DNA of 32,828 nt from PALSA-505 sp035308365 (GCA_035308365.1 DATGGU010000144.1:1-32828), one strand, 5' to 3'; positions 24,579-32,828 are shown, counted from the first letter of the stretch. The notes: generated by a model from the letters alone, not told the origin. Numbers and translations are program-made.

Positions 24579-24839
24579 TCAGCACGACGATGCCGCGAAA
24601 CGCTGATATGGCGAGTACTGGCCCCATGTCGTCACGACGCCGTCGCAGGCCATGGTGCGGCCGCCCACGATCGTCTGGAGGAATGGGGTGGAGTAGTAAG
24701 TCCACGTGCAGGACTGCCGATAAACCTGGCACCCGTAGATGGCGGGGACCGGGGAAGCAGAAACAGGAGCCGTGGACGCGGAAAACAGCATGAGGCTTCC
24801 GGAGGCGGCGGCAGCGGCAAGCAGAATGCGGCGGATCAT
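24579..24839 (-). CDS. Small secreted Cys-rich protein (DUF6289-like)
   Basis: An 86-residue protein. ATG 24839 follows AAAGGAGAG at ideal spacing. A signal peptide covers about residues 1-29 (RRILLAAAAASGSLMLFSA, cleavage near SAS). The mature part of about 57 residues has four Cys (YGC, QSC, MAC, final SSC), likely two disulfides, and an aromatic-rich core WTYYSTPFLQTIVGGRTM then CDGVVTTWGQY. The pattern resembles the small DUF6289 family of actinobacterial secreted proteins of unknown function; this link is from memory. It is divergent from the DUF1707 gene. Confidence 0.8.
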   Translation of the reverse strand: MIRRILLAAAAASGSLMLFSASTAPVSASPVPAIYGCQVYRQSCTWTYYSTPFLQTIVGGRTMACDGVVTTWGQYSPYQRFAASSC

Positions 24840-24999
24840 GGCTTAATCTCTCCTTTGTTGTACCGTCAGCCCTGGCCGTGATCGGACGTGCCGTCACAAA
24901 ACCGGGGAGTTCTCCCGGGCTGCTGGCGCGACCAGCGTCGCGCACGGCCAGCGCCCAGTCCATGGGAAATAACCGGGGGTTTCAGCGGGAGTTTTACCG

Positions 25000-25443
25000 G
25001 TGAACCTCCGCGGCCGGCGGCTGGCCGGGCGGCCGGCGGGGGTCGTGGTTGCGCATGCCGGACGGGCGGACCGGGAGGTCACGCAGGCCGTGCTCAAGCA
25101 GGCCTTCGAGGATGAGCGGCTGACTCAGGACGAGTTCGAGGCCCGGGTAGGCAAGGCGATGGCCGCGCGCACCCAGGGAGAGCTCGCCGAACTCACCAGG
25201 GACATCCCGCGGCCGGCGCCAGCGCCGCGGCGCGGCGGCCGGATCTGGCTGCTGGCCGGCGGGGCTGCGGTGCTGGCGGTGGCCGGGATCATCGCCGGGG
25301 TGCTGTCTGCCGGCTCCAGCTACGCCGACGACAACGCGGCCACCTCCGCCGTCGGCGCAGCGCTGAACACCCACGCCAGCCTGGCCGCCGGCCTGCTCGA
25401 CGCGGTCCACCGCATCGCCACCGTGGCCAAGGCCAGCCACTGA
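25000..25443 (+). CDS. DUF1707 domain membrane protein
   Basis: A 147-residue protein. Residues about 21-66 form the DUF1707 domain (ADREVTQAVLKQAFEDERLT, then EFEARVGKAMAARTQGELAELTRDIP), common in actinobacteria. One transmembrane helix at about 81-101 and an outside tail of about 45 residues follow. GTG 25000 follows GGGAG. Function unknown; DUF1707 often stands at the N-terminus of membrane proteins and is thought to mediate cytoplasmic contacts. It borders the gene relics that flank the NRPS block. Confidence 0.8.
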   Translation: MNLRGRRLAGRPAGVVVAHAGRADREVTQAVLKQAFEDERLTQDEFEARVGKAMAARTQGELAELTRDIPRPAPAPRRGGRIWLLAGGAAVLAVAGIIAGVLSAGSSYADDNAATSAVGAALNTHASLAAGLLDAVHRIATVAKASH

Positions 25444-25664
25444 GCCACCCACCGGCCGGACACGCGATCACGCTCGCCCTGCACGCCGCGTTCACGGCCG
25501 GGCTGGACCGGATCTGCTGGATCGCGGCCTTTGCCGCTTTCGGCGGTGCCATCCTCACCGCCGTACTGCTGCGGACCAGGTACATCTCCAGCAGCCCCGA
25601 TGTCTCAGCCGAGCGCCAGGAGGTCATGCAGCGCGCCGCCCAGCACAGAGCGGACATCACCCAT
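25440..25664 (+). pseudogene. Relic: last helix of a DHA2-type MFS exporter
   Basis: Overlapping the DUF1707 stop, the plus strand encodes ALHAAFTAGLDRICWIAAF then GGAILTAVLLR. This fits the final transmembrane helix and tail of EmrB/QacA-type drug exporters (GYHAAFxVAAxxAALGALLAAxLLR). No start codon or upstream exporter exists, and the frame runs without a stop into the 3' end of the free-standing C gene. It looks like the stub of a pathway exporter removed by a deletion ending at the DUF1707 gene. Confidence 0.5.
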
Positions 25665-27101
25665 TCAACAAATTTGCTCCAGGCCCTGCACGGGATTTTC
25701 TTGCCGTGCGGCGGGACCGGCGAGCAGCCTCCAGTCACTGTCCGGCTCGCGAACGGCGCCGGTCAGGATTCGCCGCAGCCCGGCGGCCCAGCCCTTCACG
25801 GTGCTCTCGTCGAACTCGTCAAGGTTGAACAGAATGCTTCCGCTATGCTCACCGGACGGTTCCACAGACAGATTCCACACGGTGCCGCTCGGGATGTCGT
25901 GGTGCTCTTCCTTCTCCGATTGCTGCCCGCTTACCGCACGGGCGCCCTCGGCGATGGGGAGGATGGGGTAATCGCCGGACTCCGATGGAATGTCCGAAAT
26001 GATGAACTGTGACGTGCGCAGGTTGTCGCGTGACTTTATGAAGTCGGGAAATGTCTGCTCGATCACGTTGACCGGGAGCTCGTGCGCGATGGCGTCGATG
26101 AAAGTCTCCCTCGTGGCCATGACGATATCCCGGAAGCTCGTGCAGTCAGCGATGTCGGTACGGAAGGGCACACAGTTGAAGAACAGCCCCACGGTGTTCT
26201 GGAACTCCAGCTCCCCCCGGCCAGCGGTGAATGCGCGTATCGCCAGGTCGGACTCGCCGGTGAGCTTGTGGGCCAGGACGTAGAAGGCCGACAGCATGAC
26301 CGTGAACAGGGTGCTGCGGGTAGCAGTGGCAAGAGCGCTGGCCGCGCTCATGACGTCGGCGCCGATCACGTAGACGTGCAGCGAGTAGGGCCTGGAGTAG
26401 CTCTCCGGGTGCCCGTGGTCATTCGGCATCGTGAATTCACGCGCGCCGTCGAGTTTGCGCTGCCAGTATCGCGGTGCGCCGTCTTCGGCCGTGCTGGTGG
26501 CGTTGGCTCGCTGCCACTGCGCGAACTCGCGGTATTGCCGCACCGGCGGCAACTCCGGCGGGGTGCCGGTGCGCCGGGCCGCGTAGAAGGCTCCGAGGTC
26601 GCGGAGGATGAGGTTCACCGACCAGGCATCCGTCGCTGAGTGGTGCACGGTCAGGATCAGGATGCTGTCGCGTTCGTCGAACTTGCCCAGCAGTGCCCGC
26701 AGCATCGGTACCTCGCGGGCGCTTACCGAGCCTGCCCCGGCCTGGTGGATCATTTCCTGGACGACCTGGTCCCTGGACTTGCCGTTGACCGGCGGCAGGT
26801 CCCTGACCTCCAGCGGCACCTGGCACGGCGGGAACACCTGCTGGTGGGGCGGGTCGGCGTCCCTGACCACCAGCGTGCGGAGCACCTCATGGCGGGCGAC
26901 CACGTCATCGAGCGCGCCCTGGAGCACGGCAAGATCCACTGGACCGGTCACGCGCATCGCAGCGACCAGTATGAACGTGCTGCCGAACGTTCCGCCCTCA
27001 TCCCCCGTGTCGAGGGTGAGGAACCATTCCTGCATGAAAGACAGCGGGTACCGCTTCGATTCCTGGTCCAGTGCAAGCGAGGATTCCGTCATTTCCGCCA
27101 T
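25665..27101 (-). CDS. Free-standing NRPS condensation protein
   Basis: A 478-residue single condensation domain with no A, T or TE. It begins RYPLSFMQEWFLTLDTGDEG (C1 region) and includes ARHEVLRTLVV (C2). The active site is H153-H154-SATD158-A159, so both His and the Asp are kept while the usual Gly is Ala. NTVGLFFNCVPFRTD is the C5 region. Stand-alone C enzymes such as SgcC5 in C-1027 join a carrier-bound acyl group to a separate nucleophile by ester or amide bond. The A'-T protein ends 12 nt upstream on the same strand, so the two are very probably partners. ATG 27101 lies directly on AAAGGA; the second ATG at 27092 is better spaced. GC content is visibly lower than in the big NRPS. Confidence 0.92.
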   Translation of the reverse strand: MAEMTESSLALDQESKRYPLSFMQEWFLTLDTGDEGGTFGSTFILVAAMRVTGPVDLAVLQGALDDVVARHEVLRTLVVRDADPPHQQVFPPCQVPLEVRDLPPVNGKSRDQVVQEMIHQAGAGSVSAREVPMLRALLGKFDERDSILILTVHHSATDAWSVNLILRDLGAFYAARRTGTPPELPPVRQYREFAQWQRANATSTAEDGAPRYWQRKLDGAREFTMPNDHGHPESYSRPYSLHVYVIGADVMSAASALATATRSTLFTVMLSAFYVLAHKLTGESDLAIRAFTAGRGELEFQNTVGLFFNCVPFRTDIADCTSFRDIVMATRETFIDAIAHELPVNVIEQTFPDFIKSRDNLRTSQFIISDIPSESGDYPILPIAEGARAVSGQQSEKEEHHDIPSGTVWNLSVEPSGEHSGSILFNLDEFDESTVKGWAAGLRRILTGAVREPDSDWRLLAGPAARQENPVQGLEQIC

Positions 27102-27113
27102 TCCTTTGCCTGA

Positions 27114-27656
27114 CTACTTCTGCGCCTCAGTCATCTGGCCGAGCCGGCGGTCCATGTCACTAACGGTGGGTGCCTTGAACAGTTCGGCCATCGTTATCCG
27201 CACATCGAAGGCGGTGCTGATGCGCCCGGCCAGCAGCATTGCCTCTACCGAGCGGCCGCCGAGGTCGAAGAAGTCGTTGTCGATGCCGCACCTGGCCACG
27301 CCCAGCACCTCGGCGAAAAGCTCGCACAGGATTTCCTGGCGGGGGGTGGCCGGCGCCTGGTAGGGCAGCAGCCCGTTCAGGTCGGGCACCGGCAGCGCGG
27401 CCGCATCGACCGTTCCCGCCGCCGTCACCGGGATCTCGTCGACAACCATGATCGCCGCTGGCATGCTGCCGTTGCGCAGCGTCTTCCTGGCGTACGCATG
27501 CAGGTCAGGCACGTCCAGGCCGGGGCCGGACGGCACGACGTAGGCGATCAGGCACTGGTCGTCCTGGCCGGAGCCGTGCTCGATAACCGTGACGTCGGCG
27601 AGCCCAGGAAAGGCCGCCAGGGCTGCCCTGGCCTCACCGGTGCTTCCAGAGTCCAT
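27114..27656 (-). CDS. A-domain C-terminal remnant fused to carrier (T) domain
   Basis: A 180-residue protein. Residues 1-92 correspond only to the small C-terminal subdomain of an adenylation domain (AALAAFPGLADVTVIEH, CLIAYVVPSG, then AGTVDAAALPVPDL). Its A10 motif reads A-G-T where active enzymes have N-G-K, so the catalytic Lys is Thr82; motifs A1 to A7 are absent. Residues about 102-175 form a carrier domain with FFDLGGRS (Ser136 for phosphopantetheine). It cannot activate an amino acid and must be loaded in trans. ATG 27656 follows AAGGTGAG at good spacing; an ATG at 27674 is less likely. The stand-alone C gene follows 12 nt later. Whether the A remnant is a docking piece for a trans A domain or just a scar is open. 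Confidence 0.9.
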   Translation of the reverse strand: MDSGSTGEARAALAAFPGLADVTVIEHGSGQDDQCLIAYVVPSGPGLDVPDLHAYARKTLRNGSMPAAIMVVDEIPVTAAGTVDAAALPVPDLNGLLPYQAPATPRQEILCELFAEVLGVARCGIDNDFFDLGGRSVEAMLLAGRISTAFDVRITMAELFKAPTVSDMDRRLGQMTEAQK

Positions 27657-27697
27657 TGACGGCTCACCTTCCATCTGCGTGTGCGCGCGGATCAGCG

Positions 27698-27713
27698 GGC
27701 CGGCTAGCCGGCC
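27698..27713. promoter_or_regulatory. 16-bp perfect palindrome upstream of A'-T gene
   Basis: GGCCGGCTAGCCGGCC lies 42 bp ahead of the A'-T start in the 252-bp gap after the large NRPS. It could be an operator or the stem of a hairpin. No coding remnant was recognised in the gap. Confidence 0.35.
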
Positions 27714-27908
27714 GTGCCATCATGGTCGCGGGGCGCAAGGGGCCACCGCACCTTCTCGGTTGCGCGGCCCCGGGCGGTCCAGGCTGGCAAGGCGGGGAGG
27801 CTGTTCCGCACGGCTGGCTGGAACGTCGCCGGTGCAGGCTCCACAGGGCTCGTGACGGGCGTGTCGCGGATGGCGCCGCGTGCCGTGTTTCTGGTCCGCG
27901 GCTGTCCG

Positions 27909-30900
27909 CTAGGTGTCGTTACGGTCCAGATATGCGCAGATGGCGTGGACGGATGAGTTGCTTATAAACGCTCTCAGGCTGATCTTGACGCCGAGCCGCT
28001 TCACCATGCGGGCGACGAGCACTGCCGCCAGCAGCGAGTGCCCGCCCAGGTCGAAGAAACTGTCCTCCACCCCGACCCGGTCCAGGCCCAGCACCTGCGC
28101 GAATATCTCGCATAGGACTTGTTCTCTGGCGGTGGCTGGGGCTTGGCCGGTGGTGGGGGCATATTCGGGGGCGGGCAGGGCGCGCCGGTCCAGTTTGCCG
28201 TTGGCGTTCAGCGGCAGGGCTGGCAGGATCATGATCGCCGATGGCACCATGTAGCCGGGCAGTACCCGGGCGCACGCCTCGCGCAGGCTGGCCGCCTCCA
28301 GCACGGCCCCGGTGGCCGGGACCACGTATCCGGCCAGCCGTTTGTCCCCGGGCTGGTCCTCCCGCACCGCCACCGCTGCCTGGTCCACTCCGTCCAGGCC
28401 AGCCAGCACCGTCTCGACCTCCCCCAGTTCGATCCGGAATCCGCGGACCTTCACCTGATCGTCGCTGCGGGCCAGGTATTCCAGTTCACCCGCTGCGGTC
28501 CACCGGGCCAGGTCTCCGGTGCGGTACATTCGTTCTCCCGGCCCGCCGAACGGGTTGGCCACGAACCGTTCGGCGGTCAGCCCTGGCCGGCCCAGATACC
28601 CCCGGGCCAGGCCGGCCCCGGCCATGTACAGTTCCCCGGCTACTCCCGGTGGCACCAGGCCTAGCCGTTCGTCCAGCACGAACACCCGGGTGTTCCAGAT
28701 CGGCCGGCCGATCGGCGGCGCGGCCGCCTGGCTGTCGCCGGGGACGGTGTATGTCGTGGCGTAGACCGTGGCTTCGGCCGGGCCGTAAATGTTCTCGATC
28801 CGCACTCCGGGCACCGCCGCCCTGATCGCCGTGACAACCTGGCCGGTCAGCGCTTCCCCGCACAGCGCCACCACGGCTGCCTGTGCCCGCACCCCGGGTG
28901 TGGCCAGCACCTGCGCCAGCGCCGAGGGCACCGCGCTGATCAGGCTGCCCCGCCACGGGCCCGCTGTTCCCCGCTCGGCCAGGGCCAGCAGGTTCGGCAC
29001 CATCTCCAGGCAGCCGCCCGCGGTCAGCGTCCCGAAGATCTCAAAGACCGACACGTCGAAGCTCAGCGATGTCGAGGCCAGCACTCGTGACAGTTCGGCC
29101 GCGGGGAACGCCGCGGCGGCCCAGCAGGCCAGTGACACCACCCCGGCGTGCTCGACCATCACGCCCTTGGGCCGGCCGGTTGACCCGGAGGTGTAGATCA
29201 CGTATGCCACATCCCGCGGCCCGGCCGCCGCCGGCACATTGTCCTTGTCCAGCCTGGCCAGCCCGGCCGCTGCCGCCGGGTCATCCAGCACCAGCACCGG
29301 CAACCCACCCGGCAGCGTGGCGGCCACGTCCGCCGTGGTCAGCACGGCAGCCGGCCCGGAATCGGCGAGCATGAACGCGATCCGGTCCGCCGGGTAGGCC
29401 GGATCCACCGGCAGGTACCCCGCGCCAGACTTGAGCACGGCCAGCACGGCGGTGATCATGTCCGGCGAGCGGGGCATGGCGATGGCGACCAGCCGCCCGG
29501 GGCCCGCGCCCAGCGAGGTCAGGTGCCGGGCCAGCTGGTTAGCCCGCGCGTTCAGCTCACCGTAGGTCAGCTCGGTGCCGGGGCCGGTGACGGCGGGGGC
29601 GTGCGGGGTCCGGGCGGCCTGCTGCTCGAACAGCCCGGGCAGCGTGGTGACCGGCACCGGCCGGGCAGTGTCGTTCCACTCGCGCAGCAGCCGGCGCCGT
29701 TCGGCGGTGCTCAGCACGGCAAGCTGGCTGACCCGGCGGCCCGGATCAGCAGCGGCCTGGCGCAGCAGCCGGGTCAGCCGGCCAGCCAGCGCCCGCACGG
29801 TCGCGCGGTCGAACAGATCCAGGGCGTACTCGAACTGTGCCTCGATCCCGGCCGGGGCACCATCCTCGCCGTATTGCTGGCGAACTCCCAGGGTCAAGTC
29901 GAACTTGGCATTGACCGCGGGCACCTGCTCGGCCTGGACCCGCAGCCCAGACAGCTGCCAGTCAAGAGGGATGATCTCATCGGTGAGCATGACCTGAAAC
30001 AGCGGGTGCCGGGCCGGGGACCGGGCCGGGTTCAGCACCTCAACCAGCCGCTCGAACGGAACGTCCTGGCGGGCCTGGGCCGACAGCACCGTCTCCCGCA
30101 CCCGGCCCAGCAACTCGCCAAAGCCCGGATCACCCGACAGGTCAGCGCGCAGCACCAGGGTGTTCACGAAAAGCCCGACCAGGTCATGCACCGCCTCATC
30201 GGTCCGCCCCGCCACCGGGGCACCCAGCGGGATATCAGTCCCGGCACCCATCCGGGACAACAGCGCGGCCAGGCCGGCGTGCAACACCATGAACACCGTC
30301 GCCTGATGCTCACGCGCCAGCCCGGCCAGCGCGGCATGCAACCGCGCACCGGCCAGCTGCCACACCACCAGGGCACCGCGCCGGGACGGCTCCGCCGGGC
30401 GCGGCCGGTCAAACGGCAGCGCCAGTTCCTCCGGCAACCCGGCCAGCGCCTGCCGCCAGTACTGCACCTGCCCGGCCAGCACCCCGCCCTCACCACCGGT
30501 GTCACCCTCACCGCCGAGCAGATCCTGCTGCCACAGCGTGTAGTCCGCGTACTGCACCGGCAGCGGTGCCCACTCCGGCGCCCGGCCGCCGCGGCGGGCC
30601 TGGTAGGCGGTGGCCAGGTCGGCCATCAAAACCTGCATGGACCAGCCATCGCTGGCGATGTGATGACACAACAGCACCAGCACATGCTCCTGCCCACCCA
30701 GCCCGAACAGCCAAGCCCGCACCGGCAGCTCACCAGCCAGGTCGAACACATACCCCCTCGCCGCCGCAACCAGCCCGGCCAGCTCACCAGGACGAGCCGC
30801 CGCCATCGTGAACCTCGCCGCGACCTGCTCCCTGGCCTGCCCGGCCCCGACCACCTGCTGGCAGGGCTGCCCGTCCGCGACCACGAACATCGTGCGCAGC

Positions 30901-32828
30901 GACTCATGCCGGGCGACCACATCACCCAGCGCCGCCCGCAACGCCCCGGCATCCAGCGGCCCGGCCAGCCGCCACGCCAGCGGCAGGTTATACACCGTGC
31001 CCGCCCCATAGAACTGCTCCAAGAACCACAACCGCTGCTGCGCGAACGACAACGGCAGCCGATCCGGCCGGGGCCGGGCAACCAGCGCCGGCCGGGCCGC
31101 CTCCGCCCCCTCCAGCACCCCCGCCAGCAACGCAACAGTCGGCCGCTCAAACACCACCCGGACCGGCAACTCCACCCCCAGCACCACCCGCACCCGCGAC
31201 ACCAGCCGCGTCGCCAGCAGCGAGTGCCCGCCCAGGTCGAAGAAACTGTCCTCCACCCCGACCCGGTCCAGGCCCAGCACCTGCGCGAACACTTCGCACA
31301 GCGCCTGCTCCCCGGGAGTAGCCGGAGCCCGGGATGCTCCAGCGCCCGCGGCGTAGTCCGGAGCGGGCAGGGCGCGCCGGTCCAGCTTGCCGTTCGCGTT
31401 CAGCGGCAGCGCCGCCATCACCACGATCGCCGACGGCACCATGTAGCCGGGCAGTACCCGCGCGCACGCCTCCCGCAACCCGGCCGGATCCAGCACCGCC
31501 CCCGCCGCCGGGACCACGTATCCCGCCAGCCGCTTGTCCCCGGGCTGGTCCTCCCGCACCGCCACCGCCGCCTGGTCCACCCCCTCCAGGCCAGCCAGCA
31601 CCGCCTCCACCTCCCCCAGCTCGATCCGGAACCCCCGCACCTTCACCTGATCGTCGGCCCGCCCCAGGTACTCAACCTGGCCGGACTGGTTCCACCGGGC
31701 CAGGTCCCCGGTCCGGTACATCCGCTCACCCGGCCCGCCGAACGGGTTGGCCACAAACCGCTCCGCGGTCAGCCCCGGCCGGCCCAGATACCCCCGCGCC
31801 AGCCCGGCGCCGGCCACATACAGTTCCCCGGCCACCCCAGGCGGCATCAACTGCAAGTTCTCATCCAGCACGAACACCCGGGTGTTCCACATCGGCCGGC
31901 CGATCGGCACGACCAGGTCCGGGGCCGGGTCACCCGGGTTCACCACGTGGTCGAGGCAGCCCACCGTGGCCTCGGTCGGCCCGTAGTGGTTGATCAGGGC
32001 GAGACCGGGATGCCGCTGACGCCATTCGCGCAGCAGCGCCGCCGGCAGGGCCTCCCCGCCGAGCATCAGCTGGCCGGCCGGAACGCAGCTCGCGGGCAGC
32101 CGGGCGAGCAGCGGGAGGTGACTGGGCGTCGCCTTGAGGAAGCTGAAACCGCCCTCGGCGGCCAGCGCGGGCAGTTCCTCATCCAGCGAGCCCAGGTACA
32201 GCCTGCCACCGGAAAGCAAGCAGCCGTAGAGCCCGGTGACACTGAGATCGAACGCTACCGGCGAGATCAGCAGCGTGCGGCCAGCCAGGTGCGGATACGC
32301 CTCCCGGCACCGCGTCAGGTAGTTCACCAGGCTCGCATGAGTGATGACCACCCCCTTGGGCCGGCCCGTCGACCCCGACGTATAGATCACGTACGCCGGA
32401 TGAGCCGGATCCAGCGGCTCACCGCGGCTGGCGCCGGACAGGTCCCCGGCCGGGTACCGCGAGATCACCTCCTGCACCGCGGGATCATCCAGGATCAGCG
32501 CGGCTGCCGCTCCCGGCACGGACCCGGCCAGGCCGCTCGTCGTGACCACGATCGCCGCCCGGGCGTCGGTCAGCATGTACTCGATCCGGCCGGGCGGGAA
32601 GTCAGGATCGACAGGGACATAGGCGGCACCGGACTTGAGCACGGCGAGCATGGCGACGATCACGTCAGGAGAGCGGGGCATGGCGATCGCGACCACCCGT
32701 TCGGGGCCCGCGCCCAGCGAGGTCAGGTGCCGGGCCAGGCGGTTGGCCTGGGCGTTCAGTTCGCTGTAGGTCAGCTCGGTGCCGGGGCTGGTGATGGCGG
32801 GTGCGTTCGGGGTGCGGGTGGCTTGCTG
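27909..32828 (-). CDS. NRPS, A-T-C-A-T in view (N-terminus beyond right edge)
   Basis: Open from the right edge for 1639 codons. Order: A1 (about 32828-31360, entering before LTYSELN), T1 (DLGGHS near 31225), C (31090-29720, intact HHIASDG at 30645-30665), A2 (29650-28160) and T2 (DLGGHS near 28040), then a stop with no TE, E or C. The A1 pocket is D-L-T-K-M-G-H-V-G-K, close to known Asp codes. A2 is D-V-F-S-A-C-I-V-Y-K, which I cannot assign. The C domain looks like the LCL type, and no epimerase is present. T2 must hand its chain to another protein, either the stand-alone C or the terminal C-A-T-TE module. A1-T1 and A2-T2 flanks are nearly identical at DNA level while the A cores differ. 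The A'-T gene follows after 252 bp. Confidence 0.95.
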   Translation of the reverse strand, partial: QQATRTPNAPAITSPGTELTYSELNAQANRLARHLTSLGAGPERVVAIAMPRSPDVIVAMLAVLKSGAAYVPVDPDFPPGRIEYMLTDARAAIVVTTSGLAGSVPGAAAALILDDPAVQEVISRYPAGDLSGASRGEPLDPAHPAYVIYTSGSTGRPKGVVITHASLVNYLTRCREAYPHLAGRTLLISPVAFDLSVTGLYGCLLSGGRLYLGSLDEELPALAAEGGFSFLKATPSHLPLLARLPASCVPAGQLMLGGEALPAALLREWRQRHPGLALINHYGPTEATVGCLDHVVNPGDPAPDLVVPIGRPMWNTRVFVLDENLQLMPPGVAGELYVAGAGLARGYLGRPGLTAERFVANPFGGPGERMYRTGDLARWNQSGQVEYLGRADDQVKVRGFRIELGEVEAVLAGLEGVDQAAVAVREDQPGDKRLAGYVVPAAGAVLDPAGLREACARVLPGYMVPSAIVVMAALPLNANGKLDRRALPAPDYAAGAGASRAPATPGEQALCEVFAQVLGLDRVGVEDSFFDLGGHSLLATRLVSRVRVVLGVELPVRVVFERPTVALLAGVLEGAEAARPALVARPRPDRLPLSFAQQRLWFLEQFYGAGTVYNLPLAWRLAGPLDAGALRAALGDVVARHESLRTMFVVADGQPCQQVVGAGQAREQVAARFTMAAARPGELAGLVAAARGYVFDLAGELPVRAWLFGLGGQEHVLVLLCHHIASDGWSMQVLMADLATAYQARRGGRAPEWAPLPVQYADYTLWQQDLLGGEGDTGGEGGVLAGQVQYWRQALAGLPEELALPFDRPRPAEPSRRGALVVWQLAGARLHAALAGLAREHQATVFMVLHAGLAALLSRMGAGTDIPLGAPVAGRTDEAVHDLVGLFVNTLVLRADLSGDPGFGELLGRVRETVLSAQARQDVPFERLVEVLNPARSPARHPLFQVMLTDEIIPLDWQLSGLRVQAEQVPAVNAKFDLTLGVRQQYGEDGAPAGIEAQFEYALDLFDRATVRALAGRLTRLLRQAAADPGRRVSQLAVLSTAERRRLLREWNDTARPVPVTTLPGLFEQQAARTPHAPAVTGPGTELTYGELNARANQLARHLTSLGAGPGRLVAIAMPRSPDMITAVLAVLKSGAGYLPVDPAYPADRIAFMLADSGPAAVLTTADVAATLPGGLPVLVLDDPAAAAGLARLDKDNVPAAAGPRDVAYVIYTSGSTGRPKGVMVEHAGVVSLACWAAAAFPAAELSRVLASTSLSFDVSVFEIFGTLTAGGCLEMVPNLLALAERGTAGPWRGSLISAVPSALAQVLATPGVRAQAAVVALCGEALTGQVVTAIRAAVPGVRIENIYGPAEATVYATTYTVPGDSQAAAPPIGRPIWNTRVFVLDERLGLVPPGVAGELYMAGAGLARGYLGRPGLTAERFVANPFGGPGERMYRTGDLARWTAAGELEYLARSDDQVKVRGFRIELGEVETVLAGLDGVDQAAVAVREDQPGDKRLAGYVVPATGAVLEAASLREACARVLPGYMVPSAIMILPALPLNANGKLDRRALPAPEYAPTTGQAPATAREQVLCEIFAQVLGLDRVGVEDSFFDLGGHSLLAAVLVARMVKRLGVKISLRAFISNSSVHAICAYLDRNDT
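28026..28103. repeat. 78-bp perfect direct repeat, copy 1 (T2)
   Basis: Identical over 78 bases to 31212-31289. It covers the carrier-domain segment around DSFFDLGGHSLLA. Part of a longer, near-identical region between modules. Confidence 0.9.
31212..31289. repeat. 78-bp perfect direct repeat, copy 2 (T1)
   Basis: Identical over 78 bases to 28026-28103, in the same frame of the carrier domain of module 1. It shows recent duplication or gene conversion within the NRPS gene. Confidence 0.9.

Noticed and set aside
24122..24793. 223-residue plus-strand frame
   Set aside because: Covers the dehydrogenase relic and the small secreted protein in antisense; no family similarity, no ribosome site.
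27657..27908. Missing front half of the A' domain in the gap upstream
   Set aside because: All three minus frames were read; no A1-A7 motif is present, so this is not a simple frameshifted full A domain.

Overview
The window is high-GC (about 70% by eye) actinomycete chromosome. Evidence is the strong G/C third-position bias, GTG starts, secreted proteins typical of soil actinobacteria, a STAND/TPR regulator and rare TTA leucine codons in a few genes. I cannot name a genus. No tRNA, rRNA, CRISPR array or transposase was seen.

Both ends carry non-ribosomal peptide (NRPS) genes, all on the minus strand. The right end (25.7-32.8 kb, running off the edge) holds a large NRPS (A-T-C-A-T in view, no thioesterase). 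It is followed by a small protein that joins a leftover A-domain C-terminal subdomain (catalytic Lys lost) to a carrier domain, and then by a free-standing condensation protein. The left end (1-8.6 kb) holds a terminal C-A-T-TE module and, after it, an ATP-grasp ligase cut by the left edge. Divergently from the module run a flavin-dependent halogenase of the carrier-tethered-phenol type and a P450, and an O-methyltransferase lies beyond them on the minus strand. Read together these could make a small chlorinated, oxidised and perhaps methylated peptide containing Asp (module 1 code) and Phe or a related aromatic residue (terminal module code). That product is inference, and one pathway versus two is not settled.

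Between the NRPS blocks lie about 17 kb of mostly non-biosynthetic genes: a CDF metal transporter, a secreted Asp-box protein, a frameshifted VapC toxin, a cold-shock protein, a secreted DUF4214/beta-helix protein, a sedolisin protease with a broken secreted partner, a STAND/TPR protein, a cyclase-family hydrolase with an APC permease, a kinase-less sensor, an Acg-type nitroreductase with a DosR-like box, a Rieske oxygenase and small secreted or membrane proteins.

The seams are littered with gene relics: a carbamoyltransferase N-terminus after the P450, a STAND ATPase N-terminus, a response-regulator scrap, a zinc alcohol dehydrogenase C-terminus, and the last helix of an MFS exporter abutting the free-standing C gene. 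This suggests a pathway region rearranged by insertion and deletion.

The strongest leads are: (1) the terminal C domain reads HNxxxDG where the catalytic His is expected; (2) the split A'-T plus stand-alone C pair; (3) a GGGAC-N4-GTCCC palindrome upstream of an Acg-family gene, next to a sensor that has lost its phospho-acceptor His and kinase domain; (4) a 78-bp perfect direct repeat between two NRPS modules.
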